This document shows, in pieces, positions 18,030 to 26,472 of a stretch of DNA of 64,000 nt; position 1 is the stretch's first letter; each line of letters begins with the position of its first letter. The stretch spans positions 62,001 to 126,000 of the forward strand of contig NZ_AUJK01000001.1 in the NCBI RefSeq assembly GCF_000424185.1, read 5' to 3'. The notes under the pieces are model-generated. The model saw only the letters and a program-made list of their open reading frames with translations, had not been told where the DNA came from and ran no database searches. Both the position numbers and the translations under genes were made by a program. This DNA is from Prevotella sp. AGR2160 (GTDB lineage: Bacteria > Bacteroidota > Bacteroidia > Bacteroidales > Bacteroidaceae).

Positions 18030-19280
18030 ATGAGAAATTTTCCACTATTTATCGCCCGGCGGATCTATGGATCCCACGACGGGAAACAGAAGGCATCACG
18101 ACCCGCCATCAACATCGCCACGGCCGGTGTCGCCATCGGTCTGGCCGTGATGATCATCTCCGTGGCCATCGTCCTGGGCTTCAAGCATACCATCCAGCGC
18201 AAGGTCATCGGCTTCGGCGGACAGATCGAGGTCGCCGACTTCATGACGCTCCAGAGCTCCGACCAGTATCCCGTCGTGATGAACGACTCCATGCTCACGG
18301 TCCTGCGCCGCATCCCCAATGTGGCGCATGTGCAGCGCTATGTCCTGAAGGAGGGTATCCTCAAGACCGACTCCGACTTCCTCGGCGTGGCCTTCAAGGG
18401 TGTGGGACCGGAATGGGACTCCACGTTCATCCATCAGAACATGGTGGCGGGCTCCATCCCCCGTTTCTCCGACAGCGCGAGCCATAACCGCATCGTCATC
18501 TCCCAGGCCCAGGCCGACAAGCTCCACCTCCATGCCGGCGACCGTATCTTCGCCTATTTCATCGACCATAACGGCGTGCGCACACGACGCTTCACCATCG
18601 CCGGCATCTATCAGACCAATCTGAAGAAATTCGACGAGAGCATCGTCTTCACCGACCTCTATACCGCCCGGAAACTCAACGGCTGGTACGACGACCAGGC
18701 CAGTGGCGCCGAGGTCATGCTCCATGACTTCAGCCGCCTCGACGAGACGGAACAGTATTTCGTGACCCTCGTCAACCGCACCGTCGACCACTACGGCGAG
18801 ACCTATGCCTCCGCCACCATCCGTGACCTCTATCCGCAGATCTTCCAGTGGCTCGACCTGATGAACCTCAACGTATGGGTCATCCTCGGACTGATGATCG
18901 CCGTGGCCGGCGTGACGATGATCTCCGGCCTGCTCATCATCATCCTCGAACGGACCACGATGATCGGCATCCTCAAGGCCCTCGGCGCCCGCAACAAGAC
19001 CATCCGGCACACCTTCCTCTGGTTCGCCGCCTTCATCCTCCTGAAGGGCCTCGTCATCGGCAACGCCATCGCCCTCGGGCTCCTCGCCCTGCAGCGCTAT
19101 ACGGGCTTCGTACATCTCGACGCCCGTACCTATTATGTCTCGACAGTCCCCGTGGAGTTCGCCTGGCCCTATTTCGTTGCCATCAACATCGTCACGATCC
19201 TCCTCTGTCTCCTCATCCTCGTGGGTCCGAGCTTCCTCATCAGCCATATCCACCCGTCGAAGAGCATGAGATACGAATAA
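18030..19280 (+). CDS. LolC/LolE-type ABC transporter permease (FtsX-like domain)
   Basis: The 416-residue protein starts MRNFPLFIARRIYGSHDGKQ, which is typical of the LolC/E group, has one membrane helix near 30-55, an exported domain (about 60-270) and three C-terminal helices (about 280-305, 325-350, 375-400) forming an FtsX domain. Such permeases work with LolD to release lipoproteins from the inner membrane. The ATPase is not adjacent. The ATG at 18030 is chosen over the in-frame TTG at 18015, which would overlap the previous gene. Confidence 0.85.
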   Translation: MRNFPLFIARRIYGSHDGKQKASRPAINIATAGVAIGLAVMIISVAIVLGFKHTIQRKVIGFGGQIEVADFMTLQSSDQYPVVMNDSMLTVLRRIPNVAHVQRYVLKEGILKTDSDFLGVAFKGVGPEWDSTFIHQNMVAGSIPRFSDSASHNRIVISQAQADKLHLHAGDRIFAYFIDHNGVRTRRFTIAGIYQTNLKKFDESIVFTDLYTARKLNGWYDDQASGAEVMLHDFSRLDETEQYFVTLVNRTVDHYGETYASATIRDLYPQIFQWLDLMNLNVWVILGLMIAVAGVTMISGLLIIILERTTMIGILKALGARNKTIRHTFLWFAAFILLKGLVIGNAIALGLLALQRYTGFVHLDARTYYVSTVPVEFAWPYFVAINIVTILLCLLILVGPSFLISHIHPSKSMRYE

Positions 19281-19296
19281 GTAGGTGGCCGCCATG
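19281..19296. repeat. Truncated R2 copy
   Basis: GTAGGTGGCCGCCATG follows directly after the permease stop codon; the rest of the unit is missing. Confidence 0.6.
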
Positions 19297-19347
19297 AGGG
19301 GTTTGCGCATAATTTTCCCCTCTAAATGAAAATTTTGCACAAAATAT

Positions 19348-19378
19348 TTTGAAATGTGCAGAAACGTTTGTAACTTTG
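19348..19378 (+). promoter_or_regulatory. Promoter of the acyl-CoA synthetase pair
   Basis: TTTG (19348-19351), 19-base spacer, TAACTTTG (19371-19378); ATG at 19402. Confidence 0.7.
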
Positions 19379-19401
19379 CACAAAATTTGAAATATTGTGC
19401 A

Positions 19402-21063
19402 ATGCAACCCATACCAAGTTTCAATCAAATCATTGAGGAGAGCATCATCAAGTTCTGGGACCGCGATGCTTTCACCGACTACAAGGGCGCCACGCTCCAG
19501 TATCACGATGTAGCGCGCAAGATCGAGAAGGTACACATCCTTTTCGAGGCCTGCGGCGTGAAAGTCGGCGACAAGATCGCCCTCTGCGGCCGTAACAGCA
19601 GCAACTGGGCCGTGGCCTTCCTGGCCACGCTGACCTATGGTGCCGTTGCCGTGCCCATCCAGCATGAGTTCACCTCTGAGCAAGTCCACAACATCGTCAA
19701 CCACAGCGGCGCCAAGCTCCTCTTCGTCGGCGATGTCGTGTCCACGCAGCTCGACGCCCGCATGATGCCGGGCCTCGAGGGCATTGTCTATATCCCCGAC
19801 TTCTCCGTCACCCTGGCGCGCACGGAAAAGCTCGTCTATGCCCGTGAGCACCTCAATGAGCTCTATGGCAAGCGATTCCCCAAATATTTCCGCAAGGAGC
19901 ATGTCCACTACTACCGTGACCACAGCGATGACCTCGCCATGATCAACTATACCAGTGGCACCACAGGATTCTCCAAGGGCGTCATGCTCCCCTACCGTGT
20001 GATGTGGAGCAACTGGGACGGCCTGAAGCATGCCTTCCTCGAAGGACACATTCCCTCGGGCAGCAATGTGCTGAGCATCCTCCCCATGGCCCATATGTAC
20101 GGTCTGATGGTGGAGTTCATCATCGAGTTCTGCTGGGGAAACCATATCTATTTCCTCAACCGGCTCCCCTCCCCGACGACCATCGCCCAGGCCTACAGCG
20201 ACATCCACCCCTCCGTCATCGTCGCCGTGCCCCTGATCATCGAGAAGATCGTGCGCAAGAAGATCTTCCCGCTGATCCAGAACACACGCATGAAACTCCT
20301 CATGTCCATGCCCGTCGTCCGTGAGAAGATCCGCGAGCGCATCTGCGAGATGACACGTCAGGTCTTCGGCGGCAACATGTATGAGATTATCGTCGGCGGC
20401 GCCGCACTGAACAAGGAGATCGAACAGTTCTTCACCTCCATCGGCTTCCCCATCACCATCGGTTATGGCACCACGGAGACCGGCCCGATGATCTCCTATT
20501 CCGACTGGCATGACTTCGAGCCCGGCTCCTGCGGCACCGTCATCGAGCACATGGAGCTCCGTGTGGCCAGCGATGATCCCGCCCATGTCCCCGGTGAGAT
20601 CCTCTGCCGCGGACTCAACGTCATGGACGGTTATTATAAGAACGAGCAGGCCACGAAGGCCGTCATCGACGACGAGGGCTGGTTCCATACCGGCGACCTC
20701 GGCACGATGGACCAAACGGGCCACCTCTTCATCAACGGACGTATCAAGAACATGCTCCTCGGCGACAACGGACAGAATATCTATCCCGAGGAGATCGAGA
20801 ACAAGCTCAACTCCATGGCCATGGTCGGCGAGAGCCTCATCATCCAGCGTGACAACAAGCTCATCGGCCTCGTACACCCCGACATGGAGGAAGTGCGCAG
20901 CCTCGGTTTCTCCGATGCTGACCTCGAGGCCATCATGGAACAGAACCGCAAGGAGCTCAACGCGCAGCTCCCCGCCTTCTGCCGTCTGGCACAGATCCAG
21001 CTCCACGACCAGGAGTTTGAGAAGACACCGAAAAAGAGTATCAAACGATACCTCTATCAATAA
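19402..21063 (+). CDS. AMP-forming long-chain acyl-CoA synthetase-like protein, first copy
   Basis: The 553-residue enzyme belongs to the adenylate-forming superfamily: P-loop NYTSGTTGFSKGV near 182, IIVGGAALNKE near 330, the A5 motif GYGTTETGP near 354, and the hinge/catalytic region WFHTGDLGTMD near 432 with the C-terminal lysine in EKTPKKSIKRYL. It activates fatty acids to acyl-AMP and acyl-CoA for lipid synthesis or turnover. The start at 19402 (MQPIPSFNQIIEESI) aligns with the second copy's N terminus; an upstream in-frame ATG lies inside the promoter. A paralogue follows after 21 bases. Confidence 0.88.
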   Translation: MQPIPSFNQIIEESIIKFWDRDAFTDYKGATLQYHDVARKIEKVHILFEACGVKVGDKIALCGRNSSNWAVAFLATLTYGAVAVPIQHEFTSEQVHNIVNHSGAKLLFVGDVVSTQLDARMMPGLEGIVYIPDFSVTLARTEKLVYAREHLNELYGKRFPKYFRKEHVHYYRDHSDDLAMINYTSGTTGFSKGVMLPYRVMWSNWDGLKHAFLEGHIPSGSNVLSILPMAHMYGLMVEFIIEFCWGNHIYFLNRLPSPTTIAQAYSDIHPSVIVAVPLIIEKIVRKKIFPLIQNTRMKLLMSMPVVREKIRERICEMTRQVFGGNMYEIIVGGAALNKEIEQFFTSIGFPITIGYGTTETGPMISYSDWHDFEPGSCGTVIEHMELRVASDDPAHVPGEILCRGLNVMDGYYKNEQATKAVIDDEGWFHTGDLGTMDQTGHLFINGRIKNMLLGDNGQNIYPEEIENKLNSMAMVGESLIIQRDNKLIGLVHPDMEEVRSLGFSDADLEAIMEQNRKELNAQLPAFCRLAQIQLHDQEFEKTPKKSIKRYLYQ

Positions 21064-21084
21064 ACTATTTATTGGACTTATTCT

Positions 21085-22749
21085 ATGGAAACTATTCCGT
21101 CTTTCAATGCCCTTATCGAGAAGAGCATCATCGACCACTGGGATCTCGACGCCCTCACCGATTACAAAGGGGCCACGCTGCAGTATCATGACGTAGCGCG
21201 GAAGATCGAGAAACTGCATATCCTCTTCAAGGCCTCCGGCGTCGTCAAGGGCGACAAGATCGCCCTCTGCGGCCGTAACAGCGCCTGCTGGGCCGTGGCA
21301 TTCCTGGCCACACTCACCTACGGCTGCATCGCCGTGCCCATCCTCCATGAGTTCACCCCCGACCAGATCCATAACATCGTCAACCACAGCGACGCCAAGC
21401 TCCTCTTCGTCGGCGATGTCGTCGCCACACAGGTCGACGCCACGAAGATGCCGGGCCTCGAGGGTATCATCTATATCCCCGACTACAGCCTCGTCATCTC
21501 CCGTACCGACAAGCTGACCTATGCCCGGGAGCACCTCAACGAGATGTTCGGCCACGAGTATCCGAAGTTCTTCCGCAAGCAGCATGTACACTACTATCAC
21601 GACGAGGACCCCGACGAGCTCGCCGTGATCAACTATACCAGTGGCACCACGGGATTCTCCAAGGGTGTCATGATCCCCTACCGTGCCCTGTGGAGCAATG
21701 CCGACTTCGCCGAGAGCGTCCTGGGCAAGATCCTCAAGGCCGAGGACAGCGTCATCAGCATCCTCCCCATGGCCCACATGTACGGCATGGCCTTCGAGTT
21801 CCTCTATGAGTTCCTCAAGGGCTGCCACGTCTACTACCTCACACGTATCCCCTCCCCGGCCATCGTCGCCGAGGCCTTCGGACGCGTCAAGCCGAAAGTC
21901 ATCATCTCCGTGCCCCTGATCATTGAGAAGATCATCCGCAAGAAAGTGTTCCCGAAGATACAGAACAACTACATGCGCATGCTCCTCCACATGCCCGTCG
22001 TGGCCAAGAAAGTACGCGACAAGATCTGCGAACAGGTCACGAACGCCTTCGGTGGCGAGTTCTACGAGGTCATCATCGGCGGCGCCGCCTTCAACCAGGA
22101 GATCGAGCGTTTCCTCCATAAGATCAACTTCCGCTACACCGTGGGCTATGGTGCCACGGAGTGCGCCCCGATCATCTGCTATGCCGACTGGAAGACCTTC
22201 CGCCCCGGCTCCTGCGGTCGTGCCGCCCTCCATATGAAAGTACGCATCGACAGTCCCGACGCCGAGAACACGCCGGGAGAGATCCTCTGCAAGGGTCCCA
22301 ACGTCATGCTCGGATACTATAAGAACGAGGCCGCCACGAAAGCCTCCATCGACAGCGACGGCTGGTTCCACACCGGTGACCTCGGCACCATGGATGCCGA
22401 CGGCAACGTCTTCATCAAGGGACGGTCGAAGAACATGCTCCTCGGCGCCAACGGACAGAACATCTATCCCGAGGAGATCGAGGACAAGCTCAACTCCATG
22501 CCCCTCGTCAGCGAGAGCGTCGTCATCCAGGAGGGTGAGAAACTCGTCGGACTCATCCATCCCGACTACGACGAGGCCAACAACCTCGGACTCTCCAAGG
22601 ATGATATCCAGAAGATCATGGAGCAGAACCGCGTGGACCTCAACGCCGCCATGCCTGCCTACAGCAAGCTCGCCGCCGTCCGCGTCCACGAGGAGGAGTT
22701 TGAGAAAACACCGAAAAAGAGTATCAAGAGATTCTTGTATCAGAAATAA
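21085..22749 (+). CDS. AMP-forming long-chain acyl-CoA synthetase-like protein, second copy
   Basis: A 554-residue paralogue of the preceding protein, similar along its entire length, including NYTSGTTGFSKGV and the KTPKKSIKRFLYQ end. The A5 motif differs: GYGATECAP here against GYGTTETGP in the first copy, and the residues before the P-loop differ as well (HYYHDEDPDELAV). The A5 segment contacts the acyl-adenylate, so the copies may prefer different acyl chains. The 21-base spacing implies one transcript from the promoter at 19348. Tandem duplication followed by divergence is the simplest history. Confidence 0.88.
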   Translation: METIPSFNALIEKSIIDHWDLDALTDYKGATLQYHDVARKIEKLHILFKASGVVKGDKIALCGRNSACWAVAFLATLTYGCIAVPILHEFTPDQIHNIVNHSDAKLLFVGDVVATQVDATKMPGLEGIIYIPDYSLVISRTDKLTYAREHLNEMFGHEYPKFFRKQHVHYYHDEDPDELAVINYTSGTTGFSKGVMIPYRALWSNADFAESVLGKILKAEDSVISILPMAHMYGMAFEFLYEFLKGCHVYYLTRIPSPAIVAEAFGRVKPKVIISVPLIIEKIIRKKVFPKIQNNYMRMLLHMPVVAKKVRDKICEQVTNAFGGEFYEVIIGGAAFNQEIERFLHKINFRYTVGYGATECAPIICYADWKTFRPGSCGRAALHMKVRIDSPDAENTPGEILCKGPNVMLGYYKNEAATKASIDSDGWFHTGDLGTMDADGNVFIKGRSKNMLLGANGQNIYPEEIEDKLNSMPLVSESVVIQEGEKLVGLIHPDYDEANNLGLSKDDIQKIMEQNRVDLNAAMPAYSKLAAVRVHEEEFEKTPKKSIKRFLYQK

Positions 22750-22775
22750 AAAAAAGGGAAAATTCTTTCCACCAT

Positions 22776-22814
22776 AGAGACATCACAGATACATTTTCTA
22801 TCTGTGATGTCTTT
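22776..22814 (+). terminator. 14-bp perfect inverted repeat, probable terminator
   Basis: AGACATCACAGATA (22778-22791) pairs perfectly with TATCTGTGATGTCT (22799-22812) around a 7-base loop, followed by TTTC. The stem is long but GC-poor and the T run short. It lies between the synthetase stop and the helicase ATG, and could instead be an operator. Confidence 0.5.
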
Positions 22815-22842
22815 CATGATCATCCATTTCATTCTTTTGCCT

Positions 22843-25020
22843 ATGACTAATCCTGAACTTCGTAACGCATGGGAGTTTGTCAACAATACGGACATCTCCA
22901 TCTTCCTTACCGGTAAGGCCGGAACAGGTAAGACCACCTTTCTCAAGACCCTCAAAGACCGCTGCACGAAACGCAAAATTGTCGTGGCACCCACCGGCGT
23001 TGCTGCCATCAATGCGGGAGGCGTCACCATCCATTCCTTTTTCCAGCTTCCTCTCTCCCCGTTTGTCCCCAGCATGAAAACGGAGCAGCGTTTTGCCTTC
23101 TCCAAGGAGAAAAGGAATATCCTCAAGACCCTCGACCTCCTCATCATCGATGAGATCAGTATGGTGCGCTGCGACCTTCTCGATGCCATTGACGATGTGC
23201 TGCGGCGCTATCGTGAACATGACAAGCCTTTCGGAGGGGTACAGCTTCTGATGATCGGTGACCTGCAACAGCTGACACCCGTCGTCACGCCGGAAGACGA
23301 GAAAATTCTGTCTACTTATTATCAAACCCCTTATTTCTTTGGCAGTAAGGCGTTGCAAAGCATCAACTATGTTACAATCGAGCTCACACATGTCTATCGT
23401 CAACAAGATGAGCGGTTCATCAATATTCTCAATCATGTCCGCAACGGGAAACCAACCGATGAGGACCTGAGTGTTCTCAACAGTCGGGTAAATCCATCGT
23501 TTACGCCTCAAGAGAGTGAGGGATATATCCGACTCACCACCCATAACCGCATTGCCGATGAGGTCAATGATCACCAGCTTCAGCAACTCAATACGCCTAT
23601 ATTCTACTATAAGGCTGAAACGAAAGGAGAATTTCCGGAATATATCTATCCCACCAGTCCCATGCTTCAGTTGCGGGTAGGTGCCCAGGTGATGTTCATC
23701 AAAAACGACAATTCTTCCGATCATCTCTATTATAATGGAAAAATCGGGCATATCACCTATCTTGATAAGGACAAGATCGAAGTGCTCTGCCCCGATGACG
23801 AAGAAGCTATTTCCGTGGAGAAGGCCCAATGGGACAATGTGAAATATACCCTCAACGAACAGAGCAAGGCCATAGAACCGGAAGTACAGGGTTCTTTCTT
23901 TCAATATCCGTTACGACTGGCCTGGGCGATCACGATCCACAAGAGTCAAGGCCTGACCTTTGAACATGCCATCATTGACGCGCAACTGTCGTTTGCCTCC
24001 GGTCAGGTCTATGTAGCCTTGAGCCGTTGCAAGACTTTGGAAGGAATGGTACTGTCAAGTCCTCTTGAACGCCGGAACATCATCACGGACAGTCGCGTGG
24101 ACGAGTATATAGCCCATCAACATGAACGGGCACAGGAGAGTATCCGTCAGTTACCAGTACTCAAACAGGAATATGAGCGCCACCAACTCATCGACCTTTT
24201 CACCTTCCAACAGTGTGTCAATGCCAAACAGCATCTCTACCGGGTGCTGGCGGAGGACTTCCCAAAATATCCCAAAATCATCAGTCTACACCATATCGCC
24301 ATACAGGATGCGGAGAAGAATATCCTCATCATTGCGGAGAAATGGACGGGAAAAATCCGCCAAATGCCCTACGACATGCTCCGAAACAAGGACTTTTTGG
24401 ACCGTGTGGGCCGTAGCTGCTCCTATTTCCTGGAACAGTTGGATCATGTCTTCGCCTCACCGCTGGACTTTACCAAGGGCGTGGCGAGTCAGAACAAACA
24501 GAATGTGAAACGGCTGGAAGCTGCCTTCAGTGACGCCCGACAGACCTATCTCGCCAAGCGATACTTGCTGAAAGATATCGAGACCAATGGCTTTACCGTT
24601 GACGCCTATATCAAATATAAGCAGGAGGCTATTCTCGATGCCGTGGAGGGCAACGCGAGAAAGCGGAAAAAAGAGAAACGGGAGCGTCCCAATCCTACGA
24701 GTCTCGTTACCCTCACCCTCTTCCGTCAGGGCAAGAGCATTGAGGAGATAGCGAAAGAACGGGAACTGGCCCCATCGACGATATTCTCCCATCTCGCGTC
24801 CTTCGTTGCCTCGGGTGCCGTGGATCCCCGCCGACTATTGTCGAAGGAGAAGCATGACCTCATTTTCAAGGTCATTGCTGAGGTCGGTGCCGACAAGGGC
24901 AAAGGCATCATCAAGGAACATTGTCCCGACAAGATCACGTATAACGACATCACCGTGGCACTGGGAGAATGGAAAAAGAAGGACTCTTCCAACCCTCCCC
25001 AAAATGCAGGACGTTCGTAG
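22843..25020 (+). CDS. Pif1/RecD-like superfamily 1 helicase with C-terminal helix-turn-helix
   Basis: The 725-residue protein has Walker A GKAGTGKTTF near residue 24, Walker B IIDEISMVRCDLLD near 98, LMIGDLQQLTP near 130, WAITIHKSQGLTFEHA near 362 and VYVALSRCKTLEGM near 390, the motif set of Pif1-type 5'-3' DNA helicases. After residue about 600 comes a repeat of charged helices and then a helix-turn-helix (GKSIEEIAKERELAPSTIFS near 632), like the HTH_40 tail found on some RecQ proteins. The ATG at 22843 (MTNPELRNAW) is preferred over upstream ATGs that lie in a hairpin. The final TAG falls inside an R3 repeat. GC content is lower than in the preceding operon. Confidence 0.88.
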   Translation: MTNPELRNAWEFVNNTDISIFLTGKAGTGKTTFLKTLKDRCTKRKIVVAPTGVAAINAGGVTIHSFFQLPLSPFVPSMKTEQRFAFSKEKRNILKTLDLLIIDEISMVRCDLLDAIDDVLRRYREHDKPFGGVQLLMIGDLQQLTPVVTPEDEKILSTYYQTPYFFGSKALQSINYVTIELTHVYRQQDERFINILNHVRNGKPTDEDLSVLNSRVNPSFTPQESEGYIRLTTHNRIADEVNDHQLQQLNTPIFYYKAETKGEFPEYIYPTSPMLQLRVGAQVMFIKNDNSSDHLYYNGKIGHITYLDKDKIEVLCPDDEEAISVEKAQWDNVKYTLNEQSKAIEPEVQGSFFQYPLRLAWAITIHKSQGLTFEHAIIDAQLSFASGQVYVALSRCKTLEGMVLSSPLERRNIITDSRVDEYIAHQHERAQESIRQLPVLKQEYERHQLIDLFTFQQCVNAKQHLYRVLAEDFPKYPKIISLHHIAIQDAEKNILIIAEKWTGKIRQMPYDMLRNKDFLDRVGRSCSYFLEQLDHVFASPLDFTKGVASQNKQNVKRLEAAFSDARQTYLAKRYLLKDIETNGFTVDAYIKYKQEAILDAVEGNARKRKKEKRERPNPTSLVTLTLFRQGKSIEEIAKERELAPSTIFSHLASFVASGAVDPRRLLSKEKHDLIFKVIAEVGADKGKGIIKEHCPDKITYNDITVALGEWKKKDSSNPPQNAGRS

Positions 25021-25043
25021 GGACATGATTGATTATGATCCGC
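25017..25043. repeat. R3 copy at the end of the helicase gene
   Basis: GTAGGGACATGATTGATTAT begins at 25017 and supplies the helicase TAG stop (25018-25020). Its other end abuts the broken Bro-N gene. Confidence 0.8.
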
Positions 25044-25057
25044 CATAAACGGATTCT

Positions 25058-25381
25058 TGTCACCCAGTGCTTGAACTTCTTGGCGGAGGGGAGTTTGCTG
25101 CCGAGGATGAGACTGTAGAGGCCGGACTCGTTGATCATATTTACTCTCGAAACCAAATGCTGATTTCCCAGATACCCGTTTTGAGTACCTCGGTTGATTA
25201 TCAGCACTTTACGGTTATCGCAGTCAACATGTGATGTAGTAGCGTTCTTAGGATTGACATATCCAAGAGCGCGTGTTACATCAATACCCGTGAACCAGGG
25301 CTCGCCCTGCTCGTCGACCATCGTCCGGACCGTTCCGAAGACCGGATGATTGAAGTTCAAGATTTCATTGTTCTGTTCCAT
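25058..25381 (-). pseudogene. Truncated Bro-N (prophage antirepressor-like) gene
   Basis: The first 108 codons encode a BRO N-terminal domain: FGTVRTMVDEQGEPWFTGID near residue 15, VTRALGYVNPKNA near 35, INESGLYSLILGSKLPSAKK near 83 and FKHWVT at 103-108. The usual continuation after KHWVT is lost; the frame runs on through 35 unrelated codons across an R3 repeat and into the helicase gene before stopping at 24950. BRO-N proteins are DNA-binding regulators of phages and integrated elements. The normal C-terminal domain is absent, so this is a fragment. A -7-like TATCTTTG lies at 25456-25463 on this strand. Confidence 0.75.
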
Positions 25382-25494
25382 AACTTTACATTTTTATTGT
25401 TTTACATTTTATCTTTGCAGGGGCCTGCAATTGGCCTCGTTTTGTTTTCTGTTTGCAAAGATAGTTCAGAAATTCAAAGAAAAAAAATCCGAAT

Positions 25495-25520
25495 TTATCC
25501 GAAAAACCATTTTCGGATAA
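25495..25520. repeat. TTATCCG-type hairpin
   Basis: TTATCCGAAAA (25495-25505) and TTTTCGGATAA (25510-25520) form an 11-bp perfect inverted repeat with a 4-base loop. A further TTTTCGGATAA lies at 25634-25644. Confidence 0.75.
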
Positions 25521-25725
25521 GTCTTGACAGCCAACCGGTTACCCCTCCTTCTCATAAGTTGCCGAAATGGGCTTGGTTACAGCGCCTTATCCACCATGAA
25601 AAAAACTGCCCCAAATGGCTGCGCAAAAGTGCATTTTCGGATAAATCGGCGTTTGAGCATGATAAGTGGTGTCATCGAAAAGTAAAATTTTATATTTCGT
25701 AGATAAATAGCAATGATTGGTTGGT

Positions 25726-25764
25726 GATATTTTATCCGATGATCATGAACGGATAAAAAATATC
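25726..25764. repeat. Second TTATCCG inverted repeat
   Basis: GATATTTTATCCG (25726-25738) faces CGGATAAAAAATATC (25750-25764), complementary apart from two extra A residues, around ATGATCATGAA. Confidence 0.7.
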
Positions 25765-25922
25765 ACAAAATCACAAAATCACAGTTTGGCGCAATCTGAG
25801 GGACTGCCACCCCGGGGGATATATTATATTATAATAACTATTATAATATAATATATCATTATTTTTGTGATAATCTGAAACTATCCCCAAACCCAACTTA
25901 CGGCAATTTGTGATTTTGTGAT
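25762..25922. repeat. Opposed ATCACAAA iterons flanking a 40-bp AT palindrome
   Basis: ATCACAAA occurs at 25762-25769 and 25770-25777, with ATCACAG at 25778-25784. The reverse word TTTGTGAT occurs at 25864-25871, 25907-25914 and 25915-25922. Between them, GATATATTATATTATAATA (25818-25836) and its exact complement (25839-25857) form a perfect palindrome with a 2-base centre. The symmetry resembles an initiator or repressor binding region beside an easily melted segment. Confidence 0.7.
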
Positions 25923-26174
25923 TTTCGAGCATCTGTCGGAGACGCTCAATTCTCTCTCGAAGAAAAATTTTTCTCTTCGTCATTTTCATCCGCCAAAATC
26001 AGCGAAAATTTTTTCCCGATGGTGTTTTGTAAATATTTGATAATCAATATCTTGCAGAGCCTTTTTCGGGAAGATTCGGGCTCCGCGGCCAGCCTTAAAA
26101 TATAGTATTTTACAATATTTAACTACAACAAGCCATTTTGTTAACAGATTTTCACAGGTTATCGAGGCCGAAAA

Positions 26175-26206
26175 TTTGGAGATCCTTGTTTTCCGTTGTA
26201 TCTTTG
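26175..26206 (+). promoter_or_regulatory. Consensus promoter without an intact gene
   Basis: TTTG (26175-26178), 20-base spacer, TATCTTTG (26199-26206). The only frame that follows (ATG 26280) runs about 24 codons before entering an R2 repeat. Confidence 0.65.
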
Positions 26207-26279
26207 CCATGTCGAAAGGAAAAACCGCATAACGTTCGGAAAAACATCGATCTCATTAACCCTTTAAATATCAACGCTT

Positions 26280-26351
26280 ATGCTTAAATCCATATTTACA
26301 AGAACAACAACAAGAAGAGCACGACGACGGTTAACCCGTAATCCGGGCCTG
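26280..26351 (+). pseudogene. Short arginine-rich frame cut by an R2 repeat
   Basis: From ATG 26280 the frame encodes MLKSIFTRTTTRRARRRLTR and a few more residues, then passes into the R2 repeat at 26352. The strong promoter upstream suggests that a gene once began here. No family is recognised, and it may never have been a protein of this length. Confidence 0.3.
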
Positions 26352-26423
26352 GTAGGTGGCCGTCCTATTGCGGCCACGCCAGGAAAATGGGAAATAAGTA
26401 GGGACATGATTCATCATGTTCCT
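26352..26423. repeat. R2 and R3 copies upstream of the zinc-ribbon gene
   Basis: GTAGGTGGCCGTCCTATTGC (26352 on) is R2; GTAGGGACATGATTCATCAT (26398 on) is R3. Both are in the forward orientation, separated by about 17 bases. Confidence 0.8.
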
Positions 26424-26472
26424 TCCAATGTAAAAAAATTTTCGTACATTTGCAGACGAAAGAAAAGAAATT

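Larger units (their letters stand above)
25382..26350. other. AT-rich gene-poor region, probable mobile-element remnant
   Basis: About 970 bases with no convincing gene and a base composition well below the flanks. It holds repeated TTATCCG words, an AT palindrome flanked by opposed ATCACAAA copies, one intact promoter (26175-26206) and a short truncated frame. One open frame of 72 codons on the minus strand (25771-25989) crosses the palindrome and is probably not coding. The broken Bro-N gene on one side and R2/R3 repeats on both sides suggest decay of an integrated phage-like or plasmid-like element. Confidence 0.6.

Noticed and set aside
19240..22689. 1149-codon open frame on the minus strand
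   Set aside because: It is antisense to both acyl-CoA synthetase genes and half-repeats itself only because those genes are paralogues; no family match.
25346..25702. 118-codon open frame on the plus strand
   Set aside because: It crosses the Bro-N start region and the TTATCCG hairpins, has no plausible start context and no recognisable features.
25771..25989. 72-codon open frame on the minus strand in the AT-rich region
   Set aside because: It reads through the iterons and the palindrome; the encoded repeats merely reflect them.
25382..26350. Chromosomal replication origin
   Set aside because: Only one near-match to a DnaA box, no dnaA or other origin-linked genes; the truncated Bro-N gene favours a mobile-element remnant.
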